Part shown: one piece after another, positions 1 through 7,962 of the stretch | How the letters are laid out: every line of letters starts with the position of its first letter | How positions within the stretch are numbered: the stretch's first letter is position 1 | Assembly (NCBI GenBank): GCA_020853375.1 | Contig: JADYZA010000047.1 | Span: 1-13,917, forward strand | Direction: 5' to 3' | Origin: Verrucomicrobiota bacterium | GTDB taxonomy: Bacteria > Verrucomicrobiota > Kiritimatiellia > Kiritimatiellales > Tichowtungiaceae | DNA length: 13,917 bases | The notes under the pieces: generated by a model | The model's input: the letters and a program-made list of their open reading frames with translations, nothing else | What the model was told of the DNA's origin: nothing | Databases searched by the model: none | Position numbers and translations under genes: made by a program

Positions 1-408
1 GCGAAAACTCTCGCAACGGAAAAAGCCGCAGAGGTATCTCTAGTTCCCGGCCCAACCGATTGCTTTGTTGAAGGTGACAACGTGCAGGTATTCCGTTCGA
101 TCCAAAACATCGTCGGTAATGCGGTGGAAGCTCTACCCGCTTCCGGAGGATCACTTAAAATCTGCTGGAAAGTGGATGGAGGCCGCGTGCTGGTCGAAGT
201 CGAAGATAACGGCGGCGGATTTCCGCTCGAAAAACTGGCCGACATGCAGACCAAACACTACACCACCAAAGGCGAATCCGGTGGCATGGGGCTCGGTTTA
301 TTCATCACGAAAAACATTGTCGAGGCCCACGGCGGGGCACTCATCCTCGCCAATAACACGGCGGGAACCGGAGCTCTTGTCACTCTCGCCTTCCCGCGTC
401 TGATTTAA
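1..408 (+). CDS. Sensor histidine kinase, C-terminal ATPase domain (5' end outside window)
   Basis: Only the last 135 residues are present; the reading frame is open to the window edge. They form a GHKL/HATPase_c domain that binds ATP for autophosphorylation of a two-component sensor kinase. Visible motifs are an N-box (IQNIVGNAVEAL, about residues 34-45 of the fragment), a G1 box (DNGGGF, 69-74), a TTK stretch before the lid (88-90) and a G2 box (GMGLGLFITK, 95-104), followed by the usual EAHGG segment. The protein ends normally a few residues after the domain, so no receiver domain is fused at the C-terminus. The dimerization/His domain and sensor part lie upstream, so the signal and partner regulator cannot be told. 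It converges on purB with a 14-bp gap. Confidence 0.93.
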   Translation, partial: AKTLATEKAAEVSLVPGPTDCFVEGDNVQVFRSIQNIVGNAVEALPASGGSLKICWKVDGGRVLVEVEDNGGGFPLEKLADMQTKHYTTKGESGGMGLGLFITKNIVEAHGGALILANNTAGTGALVTLAFPRLI

Positions 409-413
409 AATAA

Positions 414-433
414 AAGACCCGATCAAAGGTCTT
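414..433 (-). terminator. Rho-independent-like terminator of purB, overlapping its stop codon
   Basis: A 6-bp stem (AAGACC/GGTCTT) encloses an 8-nt loop that contains the purB TGA stop. On the minus strand the stem is followed by a T-rich run (TTATTTT). On the plus strand there is no T-run of note, so it should serve purB rather than the kinase gene. The stem is short, so strength is uncertain. Confidence 0.5.
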
Positions 434-1778
434 CTGCGATTTCAACGGCAAGCCCGATATAGGAAGCGGGCGTCAGCTCGAGAAGGCGGGCTTTATCCTC
501 TCCGTCCAGTTCAAGACTCTTGATGAAGTCGTGAATAGCCGCTTGGTCGATCGTTTTGCCGCGAGTGAGTTCTTTAAGTTTTTCGTAGGGCTTTTCGATA
601 CCCGCTTTCCGCATAACGGTTTGAATCGGCTCAGCGAGCACTTCCCATGCGTTGGCGAGATCGGCGGCGAGTTTGTTTTCGTTGAGCTCCAGCTTACCAA
701 GCCCTTTGAGCGTCGAGCTGTAAGCCAGTAATGCGTAGCCGAAAGCCACGCCCATATTGCGTAGAACGGTTGAATCGGTCAGGTCGCGCTGGAGTCGTGA
801 AATCGGCAGCTTTTCCGACATGTGGCGAAGAAGCGCGTTAGCAAGGCCGATGTTGCCTTCGGAATTCTCAAAATCGATCGGGTTCACCTTGTGCGGCATG
901 GTGGACGAACCGATTTCGCCCTTTACCGTTTTCTGCTTGAAGCAGGCGAAGGAGATATAGGTCCAAATGTCGCGATCGAGGTCGAGCAGGATGGTATTGA
1001 ACCGCGCCAGCGCATCGAACATCTCAGCCATATAATCGTGAGGTTCAATTTGCGTGGTGAAGGAATTCTGCACAAGACCAAGTTCGCCCTCGATCACACC
1101 TTTAGCGAGCACAGGCCAGTTTACATCTGGGTAGGCGCTGAGATGGGCGTTGTAGTTACCGACGGCTCCATTAAGTTTCCCGCGGATTTCCAAGGCTTGG
1201 AAAACTTCGGCGGCGCGGCGCAAGCGGCTGACAAATACCGCCAGTTCTTTACCGATGGTGGTTGGCGAAGCGGTCTGCCCATGTGTGCGGGCCAGCAGCG
1301 GAACTGCTTTCCAGGCTTTGGATTTGGCGGATAGATCGGTAATTAGCTTATTCTGCTCAGCGGCAAGAATTTCACGTCCCTGTTTGAGCATGAGCGCGTG
1401 TGAGAGATTGTTAATGTCCTCGGAGGTGCAAGCGAAGTGCCAAAACTCGCCCAGCTCATCGAGTGAGGTTCCGGCAACTTTTTCCTTCAAATAATATTCG
1501 ACCGCTTTGACGTCATGATTGGTGGTCTTTTCGATTGATTTGACCTTTTCGGCCTCGGCAGGAGTGAATCCGGCGATAATCGCGTCGAGTTGCAAAGATT
1601 CCTTTTTCGACAACGCGCGACACTCCGGAATGCCCTTTTCAGCGCAAAGCGCTTTCAGCCAGAGCACTTCCACCAGAACGCGACAGCGGATCAGCGCAAA
1701 TTCGGAAAAGGCATCCTGCAAGTCAGCAACTTTTGACTCATAACGCCCATCAAGCGGACTCAAAGCGGTAATCGACAT
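423..1778 (-). CDS. purB: Adenylosuccinate lyase
   Basis: A fumarase/aspartase-superfamily enzyme of 451 residues. It splits SAICAR to AICAR plus fumarate and adenylosuccinate to AMP plus fumarate in de novo purine synthesis; cytosolic tetramer in known homologues. The sequence follows the E. coli-type PurB (about 456 residues) along its whole length: SPLDGRY at the N-terminus, TTNHDVKAVEY (85-95), TSEDINNLSHALM (118-130), RTHGQ with the probable general acid His166 (164-168), and the mobile signature loop GEIGSSTMPHKVNPIDFEN (287-305) with the catalytic serine at 291 or 292. The frame stays open upstream of the chosen ATG, but the N-terminus matches the family and AGGAGA lies 5 nt upstream, so the longer reading is rejected. 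It is transcribed divergently from the Cache-PAS-DUF294 gene. Confidence 0.97.
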   Translation of the reverse strand: MSITALSPLDGRYESKVADLQDAFSEFALIRCRVLVEVLWLKALCAEKGIPECRALSKKESLQLDAIIAGFTPAEAEKVKSIEKTTNHDVKAVEYYLKEKVAGTSLDELGEFWHFACTSEDINNLSHALMLKQGREILAAEQNKLITDLSAKSKAWKAVPLLARTHGQTASPTTIGKELAVFVSRLRRAAEVFQALEIRGKLNGAVGNYNAHLSAYPDVNWPVLAKGVIEGELGLVQNSFTTQIEPHDYMAEMFDALARFNTILLDLDRDIWTYISFACFKQKTVKGEIGSSTMPHKVNPIDFENSEGNIGLANALLRHMSEKLPISRLQRDLTDSTVLRNMGVAFGYALLAYSSTLKGLGKLELNENKLAADLANAWEVLAEPIQTVMRKAGIEKPYEKLKELTRGKTIDQAAIHDFIKSLELDGEDKARLLELTPASYIGLAVEIAEDL

Positions 1779-1783
1779 AATCT

Positions 1784-1789
1784 TCTCCT
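1784..1789 (-). promoter_or_regulatory. Shine-Dalgarno sequence fixing the purB start
   Basis: AGGAGA, 5 nt before the ATG at 1778-1776 on the minus strand. It decides between this ATG and a 68-codon longer open frame that would run through the intergenic region into the divergent gene. Confidence 0.8.
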
Positions 1790-1801
1790 TGAAAGAACTC
1801 G

Positions 1802-1830
1802 AAAATAGCCCGCCAGCGGCCTCAAGACAA
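1802..1830 (-). promoter_or_regulatory. Putative purB promoter
   Basis: On the minus strand TTGTCT (1830-1825) and TATTTT (1807-1802) are separated by 17 nt. The predicted start near 1795 gives a leader of about 17 nt that still includes the AGGAGA. Each hexamer matches consensus at four of six positions. The -35 box overlaps the left arm of the CGCAAA inverted repeat, which suggests a way to regulate it. Confidence 0.4.
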
Positions 1831-1872
1831 CGCAAATTCATCCTGACTCTTTGCGTTGAGCTCTCTCGCAAA
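1828..1872. promoter_or_regulatory. Alternating CGCAAA half-sites, candidate operator array
   Basis: CAACGCAAA (1828-1836) and TTTGCGTTG (1850-1858) form a perfect 9-bp inverted repeat around 13 nt. A third half-site, CGCAAA, lies at 1867-1872 in the orientation of the first. The array fills the middle of the purB/sensor divergent gap and overlaps the putative purB -35 box. ACGCAAA/TTTGCGT are the half-sites of the PurR (LacI-family) operator, but in that operator they are separated by only 2 bp. A hairpin in a transcript is an alternative reading. Confidence 0.45.
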
Positions 1873-1881
1873 TGGTTTATT

Positions 1882-4470
1882 ATGACGCTCATGCAGATTA
1901 AACAACATGCGGATCGGAGCGAGGCTCTGACTGGCCTGCGCGCTGAAGATATCCACCAATGGATCGATGGCTTCTTCGACACAGAGAGTTTTCAGGATAT
2001 TCAGCGAACTGGAGTCCCTCTGGGATTTGACCCTTACAATCATCGGAAATACCGTCACTGCGTAGAAGCTCTAGAGGATGCCGTTAAAATTTTTGAGGGT
2101 CGATATACCCGTGCACAAATTCAAGCTGTTTTTGAAAGCCATATTAAGGACGACTACGACGGGTATGTGCCTCATCAGGAAGATTTCGAAAACGGAACCT
2201 TTACTGAAAAATACCATGAGACTCGGAACGGAAAACTCCATGAAGCGATTCTAAGCGAAGCCGAACTGACGGAATACTTTAAAGGCAAAACCTATCCCCC
2301 GCCACGGGCCCAGCGGCTTTCGTCCGCCTTTTACTGGCGTATTGTCTGGCCAACTGTTTTTGCCGCTGTTTTGTTCGCAGCCTCATCATTCACAATTATT
2401 GTCCCGCTTGTCCGGCAGAACATGATGGAGCAAAAGAAAGTGCTAATCCGCGAACTGACACAGACCGCAGCCAGTGCAATCGCCTTTTATGTGCATCAGG
2501 AACAGGATGGACAGATGACCCGCGCAATCGCGCAGGCCAAAGCTGCGGCAGAACTGTCCCAGCTGCGGTATGGCGATGACGGAAAAGATTATTTCTGGAT
2601 TACCGATATGCATCCAGTGATGGTGATGCACCCTTACCGCCCTGATCTGGTCGGCAAAGATCTCACGGATTACACCGACAGCGAGGACAAGAGCGGTAAA
2701 AAACTATTTGTCAATTTTGTGCAGCTGGTACAACACAACAGCGAAGGATATCTGGAGTACCGCTGGCAATGGAAAGATGATCCGACCCGCACCGCTCCAA
2801 AACTTTCCTATGTGCGGGGGATTCCTGAATGGGGCTGGATTATCGGAACAGGGATATACATTCAGGACATTGAAACAGAAATGCAGCATCTCTCCGAAAA
2901 ACTGTTAATCGCCGACAGCCTGATCGCCTTTGCCTTATTCATTCTTCTGGGCAACCTGATTTTTCAGAGCCGCCGTATTGAACAAAACAGAACTCAGGCC
3001 GAAAGCGGCCTGCGCGAGGCAAAAGACCGCTACCGCGCTCTGGTCGAAGCGTCGAGTGAAGGCTCCATCCTCGAAGTCGACGGCAAGACCGTCTATGCCA
3101 ATCAGGCCATGCGACGAATGACCGGCTACAGCGAAAAAGAGCTGACCGATATGGATATTCGTGACTTGCTGGCTCTTGGGCACGAACCCAATACCCTCGC
3201 CGCAAACCATCTGCATAAACTCTATACGGGTGAAGCTTCCGCCGCCGAATTTGAGGCCGTTCTACAAACAAAAACTGGACAGACACTGAATGTTTGGATT
3301 TCCACCTCACGGCTTTTCTTTTCTCACAAACACGGGCACGTAATTCTCTTTGATCAGCTCGCTCGAGGCCGGGAAGAAACGTTGCGGGGATTTCACAACG
3401 TTACAGTTCCGGCGGCGGCAGATCAGCCGCTCAACGAGATACAAAACAAGATCGATCAAAGCTGTACGGCCGGAGAGGTAGTTCATATTCTGAAGGAGCT
3501 ACCCGAGCGAATCCGCGGACTGACAGACAGGGGAACGCATGCTGATATTCTTCGGAAAATCATCGGAGAGTCTTTTGACGCAGCCATCCGTCGTTTTATT
3601 GCTTTATCGCTGAAAACCATGCCAACTCCAGCCGTTCCTTTTGCATTCCTTTCTCTCGGAAGCCATGCCCGCCACGACATGACCCTTTTCTCCGATCAAG
3701 ACAATGCGCTGATCTTCGCCGACGTACCTGCGGAACAACTGAGCGTCATACGAAGAAACTTTCTCCGAATCGGTGAAGAAGTCTGCGGGCGGCTCAAGCA
3801 GGCGGGTTGCCCCTACTGCCCAGGCGGAATTATGGCGGCAAATCCTAAATGGTGCCTCTCTCTGTCCGAATGGAAAAACCACTTTAAAACCTGGATTCAG
3901 CAGGCGACACCTCAGTCGATCCTTGAAGTGAATGTCTTTCTTGATATCCGCTGTGCCTATGGCGACGACACGCTTGTTCGAGATCTCAAAAGCTACGTCC
4001 AAGCCCTGACGCAAAACAGTCCTGAATTTTTCATGCACTACGCCAACAACAGCCTGCAATATAAAGCCCCGCTTACGCTCTTCGGTCATTTAAAAACCCA
4101 GAAACAGGCTGGAAAAAAAACCATCAACATCAAAGAAAGCCTCAAACCGATTGAAACGTTCGCAAGAATCTATGCGCTAAACAATAATCTTCCGGAAGTT
4201 GGAACCCTCGAACGAATCCGGACACTTCAAGAGCTGGAAATTCTGCAGCCGCAAACAGGGGCAGAAATGGGCTACATCTTTAATTATCTGTGGCAGCTAC
4301 GCCTTTATACGCCGCTCATCTCTGCCGACGGCATGCCCTCGGTCAACGATCAGGTGGATATTGAAGCCATGACAGAAATTGAACGACAGAATTTGCAAAA
4401 CGTTCTGGCGAAAATCTCCACCTTCCAGACCAAGCTCAGCTACGATTTCCTCGGAACCGCCGGACATTAG
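1882..4470 (+). CDS. Transmembrane Cache-PAS sensor fused to a DUF294-type nucleotidyltransferase
   Basis: An 862-residue multidomain protein. Residues about 15-115 form a soluble domain I cannot name ([11 protein letters not shown] at 54-64, [13 protein letters not shown] at 90-102). TM1 is about 153-177. A single Cache (sCache_2-like) ligand-binding domain, expected outside the membrane, spans about 180-335 ([40 protein letters not shown]). TM2 is about 341-362, PAS about 383-490. The C-terminus is a GlnD-like putative nucleotidyltransferase (about 515-705: GSHARHD 593-599, SDQDNALIF 604-612, [12 protein letters not shown] 646-657) plus its DUF294_C helical partner (about 710-858). No HD, GGDEF or kinase domain is present. 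I infer that an external small ligand controls nucleotidyl transfer; the substrate is unknown. The start is uncertain: ATG 1882 or 1891 fits, neither has a Shine-Dalgarno sequence, and the longer ATG at 1789 would overlap the purB leader. Confidence 0.9.
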   Translation: MTLMQIKQHADRSEALTGLRAEDIHQWIDGFFDTESFQDIQRTGVPLGFDPYNHRKYRHCVEALEDAVKIFEGRYTRAQIQAVFESHIKDDYDGYVPHQEDFENGTFTEKYHETRNGKLHEAILSEAELTEYFKGKTYPPPRAQRLSSAFYWRIVWPTVFAAVLFAASSFTIIVPLVRQNMMEQKKVLIRELTQTAASAIAFYVHQEQDGQMTRAIAQAKAAAELSQLRYGDDGKDYFWITDMHPVMVMHPYRPDLVGKDLTDYTDSEDKSGKKLFVNFVQLVQHNSEGYLEYRWQWKDDPTRTAPKLSYVRGIPEWGWIIGTGIYIQDIETEMQHLSEKLLIADSLIAFALFILLGNLIFQSRRIEQNRTQAESGLREAKDRYRALVEASSEGSILEVDGKTVYANQAMRRMTGYSEKELTDMDIRDLLALGHEPNTLAANHLHKLYTGEASAAEFEAVLQTKTGQTLNVWISTSRLFFSHKHGHVILFDQLARGREETLRGFHNVTVPAAADQPLNEIQNKIDQSCTAGEVVHILKELPERIRGLTDRGTHADILRKIIGESFDAAIRRFIALSLKTMPTPAVPFAFLSLGSHARHDMTLFSDQDNALIFADVPAEQLSVIRRNFLRIGEEVCGRLKQAGCPYCPGGIMAANPKWCLSLSEWKNHFKTWIQQATPQSILEVNVFLDIRCAYGDDTLVRDLKSYVQALTQNSPEFFMHYANNSLQYKAPLTLFGHLKTQKQAGKKTINIKESLKPIETFARIYALNNNLPEVGTLERIRTLQELEILQPQTGAEMGYIFNYLWQLRLYTPLISADGMPSVNDQVDIEAMTEIERQNLQNVLAKISTFQTKLSYDFLGTAGH

Positions 4471-6107
4471 GCCAGCGCGGCGTTGACGATCTCTTTGGCT
4501 TCGGCCTGAATTCGCGCAAGATGCTCGATACCGATAAAGCTTTCCGCATAGATTTTATAAATATCTTCGGTGCCGGACGGACGGGCGGCAAACCAGCCGT
4601 TTTCGGTGCAAACCTTCAGTCCGCCAATGGCCGCGCCGTTGGCGGGCGCATGTGTGAGCTTGGCTGTAATCGGTTCTCCTGCCATCGTTTTTGCCGTCAC
4701 CTGCTCCGGTGAAAGAGCCAGCAGTTTGGCTTTTTCCGCACGGGTGGCAACCGCATCCATGCGGTCGTAAACCGGATTACCGAACTTCGCGGTCAGTTCC
4801 TGATAGTGAACACCGGGATCTTTGCCGGTAACCGCCAGAATTTCGCAGGCCAGCAGACAGAGAATAATGCCGTCCTTGTCGGTGGTCCAAACGGTTCCAT
4901 CTTTACGCAGGAAGGACGCACCCGCCGACTCCTCACCGCCGAAACCGTATGAGCCATCGAGAAGACCGTTCACAAACCATTTGAACCCGACCGGCACTTC
5001 GCAGAGCTTGCGACCAAGCGAGGCGGCCACGCGGTCGATCATTGACGAACTGACCAGCGTCTTGCCGACCGCCGCATCTTTGCGCCAGCCGGTGCGGTGC
5101 GTAAAAAGATAGTTAATGGCGACGGCCAGATAATGGTTCGGATTCATCAACCCGGCGGACTTCGTAACAATTCCGTGGCGGTCATAATCTGGGTCGTTGC
5201 CGAATGCGATATCGAACCCATCCTTGAGACCAATCAGGCCGGCCATCGCATACGGCGAGGAACAGTCCATGCGGACTTTTCCGTCATGATCGACGCACAT
5301 AAATCCGAAAGTCGGATCGACGCTGTCGTTGATGATTGTGAGATTGATGCCGTATTTTTCGGCGATCGGTTTCCAATAACGAATACCGGCGCCACCCATA
5401 GCGTCGGCGCAGATTTTCAGGCCGGACTTTTTAATGGCTTCCATGTCGATGACGTTTCCAAGGTCTGCAACATACGGCGTGATGAAGTCGTAGGCGATGG
5501 TGGTTCCGGCGGCGAGCGCGTCAGGATAATAGACTGACTCAACATCCTCGTTGTCATCTGCGAGCAGCTCGTTGGCCCGGTCGGCAATCCAGCCGGTGAC
5601 ATCCGTATCAGCCGGGCCGCCGTTTGGCGGATTGTATTTGAAGCCGCCATTATCCGGCGGATTGTGCGACGGTGTGATCACCACGCCGTCAGCAAACCCG
5701 TCCGTCCGACCTTTGTTATACGTCAGAATGGCGTGCGAAATCACCGGCGTCGGCGTATAGCCGCCGTCTTTATCGATCCTCACCGTCACGCCGTTGGCCG
5801 CGAAAACCTGCAGCGCGGTTTTTTCCGCCGGAGTGGAAAGAGCATGAGTATCCTTCCCGATAAACAGCGGACCGGTGATCCCGGCCCTCACACGGTATTC
5901 ACAAATGGCCTGGGCAATCGCCATGATGTGATCCTCGGTGAAACTGGTATTTAGCGAACTTCCGCGGTGTCCGGAGGTGCCGAAAGCCACCTTTTGCAAC
6001 GGATCGTTCACATCGGGCTGTGTCTCGTAATAGAGGCTGATCAGCTCAGCGATATCGGTCAGATTCTTTTTTTGAACAACGGTACCGGCTAACGGATGAA
6101 GGGCCAT
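4467..6107 (-). CDS. pgm: Alpha-D-glucose phosphate-specific phosphoglucomutase
   Basis: A 546-residue cytosolic enzyme, the same length as E. coli Pgm and collinear with it. It interconverts glucose-1-phosphate and glucose-6-phosphate, linking glycogen and sugar-nucleotide synthesis to glycolysis. All four active-site segments are visible: FGTSGHRGS (42-50), the phosphoserine loop TPSHNP (145-150, Ser147), the Mg2+ loop DPDYDRHG (305-312), the sugar-binding [10 protein letters not shown] (390-399) and the phosphate-binding ARPSGTED (508-515). The ATG has AGGAGA at 6120-6115, 7 nt upstream. The 3' end overlaps the stop of the Cache-PAS-DUF294 gene by 4 bp in convergent orientation. It is divergent from the acyl-CoA ligase; a TGTTAAA inverted repeat lies just upstream of the ribosome binding site. 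Confidence 0.97.
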   Translation of the reverse strand: MALHPLAGTVVQKKNLTDIAELISLYYETQPDVNDPLQKVAFGTSGHRGSSLNTSFTEDHIMAIAQAICEYRVRAGITGPLFIGKDTHALSTPAEKTALQVFAANGVTVRIDKDGGYTPTPVISHAILTYNKGRTDGFADGVVITPSHNPPDNGGFKYNPPNGGPADTDVTGWIADRANELLADDNEDVESVYYPDALAAGTTIAYDFITPYVADLGNVIDMEAIKKSGLKICADAMGGAGIRYWKPIAEKYGINLTIINDSVDPTFGFMCVDHDGKVRMDCSSPYAMAGLIGLKDGFDIAFGNDPDYDRHGIVTKSAGLMNPNHYLAVAINYLFTHRTGWRKDAAVGKTLVSSSMIDRVAASLGRKLCEVPVGFKWFVNGLLDGSYGFGGEESAGASFLRKDGTVWTTDKDGIILCLLACEILAVTGKDPGVHYQELTAKFGNPVYDRMDAVATRAEKAKLLALSPEQVTAKTMAGEPITAKLTHAPANGAAIGGLKVCTENGWFAARPSGTEDIYKIYAESFIGIEHLARIQAEAKEIVNAALA

Positions 6108-6119
6108 TTATGTTTCTCC

Positions 6120-6144
6120 TGTTAAATCGGACTGCTGTTTAACA
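6120..6144. repeat. TGTTAAA inverted repeat upstream of pgm
   Basis: TGTTAAA (6120-6126) and TTTAACA (6138-6144) form a perfect 7-bp inverted repeat with an 11-nt spacer. It abuts the pgm Shine-Dalgarno sequence. A TATAAG box on the minus strand (6161-6156) could be the pgm -10, although no good -35 is seen. In that case the repeat would lie at the very start of the transcript, as an operator or as a leader hairpin. Confidence 0.4.
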
Positions 6145-6189
6145 AAGCGACAGGGCTTATACAAGGCACGCTTTTCCGAGCTTTGGAAA

Positions 6190-6218
6190 TTGTTCCGCAA
6201 CAGCCGTTTCGCTATCGT
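6190..6218 (+). promoter_or_regulatory. Putative promoter of the acyl-CoA ligase gene
   Basis: TTGTTC (6190-6195) and TATCGT (6213-6218) with a 17-nt spacer. The expected transcription start falls at or next to the ATG at 6226, which would make the message leaderless; this agrees with the absence of a Shine-Dalgarno sequence. The hexamers are imperfect, so this is tentative. Confidence 0.3.
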
Positions 6219-6225
6219 GTGCGGC

Positions 6226-7770
6226 ATGAAAACACGTTCGTTCCCAGAGCATTTCCGCGAAGTGGCTGCACGATTCGCCGACAAACCGGCTGTCGTCGAT
6301 CTGCACCAGCCGCTCTCCTACGCCGAACTTGACGCGCTCTCCGACCGTATCGCTTCCGGACTGCTCGCGCGCGGCGTTCAGTCCGGCAACCACATCGGGC
6401 TCTACGGACTCAACAGCTCGACTTTCGTCGCGCTTTATCTGGGCATCCAGAAAGCGGGCGCAACCGTCGTGCCGATCAACCTGATGCTTAATCCGGAAGA
6501 AGTCGCCTGGATTCTGAACGACGCCGAAGTCACAATGCTGGTCTATTTTGACCACTTCGCCCCGGCGGTTTCCTCCATTCGCGCCAATCTTCCAAACATT
6601 GGAACCTTTATCTGCGTCGGACAAAATCCTGCGAATTCTGCAGACCAGCTTTTTGAATCCCTTCTCCAATCGGAAATCAAAAATCTTCCATCTGCAATCG
6701 ACCCCGAAACGCTCGCCGTCATCATCTACACCTCTGGAACAACCGGACACCCGAAAGGCGCAATGCTGACGCACCGGAATATCGTGTCCGACGCGCTCTG
6801 CGCCGCCAAGGCGTTAAAACCCCGTGCGATCGAAGAACGTTTTCTGGTTGTCCTGCCAATGTTCCATGCCTTCGCCGCAATGGCCGGAATCGTCATCCCG
6901 TTATTAAACGGCTGCTCGCTGGTTCCGGTTCCAAAGTTTGAACCGGCGCTGACCGCTGACCTGATTGAAAAAACCGGTGCGACCATTTTCCTCGGCGTAC
7001 CCAGCATGTATAACCTGCTGTTGCGCCTGCCGGAACGCCATACAGCGCAAATTCAAAAACTGCGCTTCTGCGTCTCAGGCGGAGCGGCCATGCCAATGGA
7101 AATCATGCAACAGTTCGAAAAACGCTTCGGCGTGCTGATTTATGAAGGCGACGGCCCGACCGAATGCTCGCCGGTCACCTGCGTTAATCCGATCGAAGGC
7201 CTGCGCAAACCGCAGTCAGTCGGCCCGGCGGTTCCCGGCGTTGAAATGAAAATCGCGGACGAACACGGTAACGAACTGCCGCATGGAACTGTCGGCGAAA
7301 TCTGTGTCCGCGGTCCGAATGTGATGAAAGGATACTGGAAGCAGCCGGAAGAAACCGTTAAATCGTTCTTCGGCGAATGGTTCCGTACCGGCGACCTCGG
7401 CACCGAAGACGACGACCATTATTTCTACATCGTCGACCGCATCAAAGATATGGTGATTGTCAACGGCATGAACGTCTATCCTCGCGTCGTCGAGGAAGTT
7501 CTTTACCGGCATGAAGCGGTGCGCGAAGTGGCGGTTATCGGCCAGCCGCACAAACTGCACGGCGAGGTACCCGTCGCCTACATCGCGCTCAAAGACGGAT
7601 TCCAATGTTCGGAAAACGACGTGCGGTCGTTCTGCCTCAAACATCTCGGAAGACACGAAATTCCAAAAAAAGTGACGTTCCTGAGCAATCTGCCGAAAAA
7701 CGCGGCAGGAAAAATCGTGAAACGTGAACTGCGCAAAGCGGGCGAAACTGAGCGCGGAGTCGATCTATAG
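6226..7770 (+). CDS. AMP-forming fatty acid--CoA ligase (FadD-like)
   Basis: A 514-residue member of the ANL adenylate-forming family. It activates a carboxylic acid, most likely a medium/long-chain fatty acid, with ATP to an acyl-adenylate and then to acyl-CoA. Motifs in order: P-loop YTSGTTGHPKGAMLTH (168-183), PMFHAFA (211-217), EGDGPTECSP (307-316, the A5 region), WFRTGDLG (385-392), VDRIKDMVIVNGMNVYPR (403-420) and the C-terminal KNAAGKIVKR with the adenylation Lys496. It is shorter than E. coli FadD (561) and has no membrane segment. The exact acid cannot be read from sequence, so no gene symbol is given. The start is the first ATG that keeps the family N-terminus (FREVAARFADKPAVVD); TTG at 6190 would add 12 residues. 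No Shine-Dalgarno sequence precedes either start. The tRNA-Ser gene follows after 83 bp. Confidence 0.9.
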   Translation: MKTRSFPEHFREVAARFADKPAVVDLHQPLSYAELDALSDRIASGLLARGVQSGNHIGLYGLNSSTFVALYLGIQKAGATVVPINLMLNPEEVAWILNDAEVTMLVYFDHFAPAVSSIRANLPNIGTFICVGQNPANSADQLFESLLQSEIKNLPSAIDPETLAVIIYTSGTTGHPKGAMLTHRNIVSDALCAAKALKPRAIEERFLVVLPMFHAFAAMAGIVIPLLNGCSLVPVPKFEPALTADLIEKTGATIFLGVPSMYNLLLRLPERHTAQIQKLRFCVSGGAAMPMEIMQQFEKRFGVLIYEGDGPTECSPVTCVNPIEGLRKPQSVGPAVPGVEMKIADEHGNELPHGTVGEICVRGPNVMKGYWKQPEETVKSFFGEWFRTGDLGTEDDDHYFYIVDRIKDMVIVNGMNVYPRVVEEVLYRHEAVREVAVIGQPHKLHGEVPVAYIALKDGFQCSENDVRSFCLKHLGRHEIPKKVTFLSNLPKNAAGKIVKRELRKAGETERGVDL

Positions 7771-7809
7771 CCTGCAAAATGAAATCGGGCCGTCCTGTTA
7801 AATAGGAAC

Positions 7810-7837
7810 TTGTTTTTGATAACACGATCTCTATTAT
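7810..7837 (+). promoter_or_regulatory. Putative promoter of the tRNA-Ser gene
   Basis: TTGTTT (7810-7815) and TATTAT (7832-7837) with a 16-nt spacer place a transcription start near 7844, about 10 nt before the mature tRNA. No terminator is seen after the ligase gene, so some read-through transcription is also possible. Confidence 0.5.
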
Positions 7838-7853
7838 CTGGCGCTCATCTTCT

Positions 7854-7941
7854 GGAGGGGTGGCAGAGTGGTTTAACGCGCCGGTCTTGAAAACCGGAGA
7901 ACCGCAAGGTTCCGGGGGTTCGAATCCCTCCCCCTCCGCCA
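7854..7941 (+). tRNA. tRNA-Ser, anticodon UGA
   Basis: An 88-nt class II tRNA with the CCA end encoded. The acceptor stem GGAGGGG (7854-7860) pairs with CCCCTCC (7931-7937), followed by discriminator G and CCA. The anticodon stem CCGGT/ACCGG closes the loop CTTGAAA with anticodon TGA at 7888-7890. A long variable arm (AACC-GCAA-GGTT core) is typical of serine tRNAs. The T-loop is TTCGAAT. It reads UCN serine codons, mainly UCA. It converges on the zinc-ribbon-EIIA gene, whose stop lies 21 bp downstream. Confidence 0.97.
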
Positions 7942-7962
7942 AACTCCATCCAGCAGAATGCG

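Noticed and set aside
822..1334. 170-codon plus-strand open frame inside purB
   Set aside because: Antisense shadow of a strongly conserved gene, with no domain and no ribosome binding site of note.
423..1982. Longer purB reading with 68 extra N-terminal residues
   Set aside because: The extension runs through the intergenic region into the divergent gene and has no family match. The internal ATG at 1778 has AGGAGA and the normal PurB N-terminus.
6157..6774. 205-codon minus-strand open frame over the start of the acyl-CoA ligase
   Set aside because: Overlaps a confident ANL-family gene and the pgm promoter region; composition is that of a shadow frame.
7794..7807. Short hairpin TCCT/AGGA as a terminator of the acyl-CoA ligase gene
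   Set aside because: Only four to five pairs, and the following T-rich stretch is better explained as the -35 region of the tRNA promoter.
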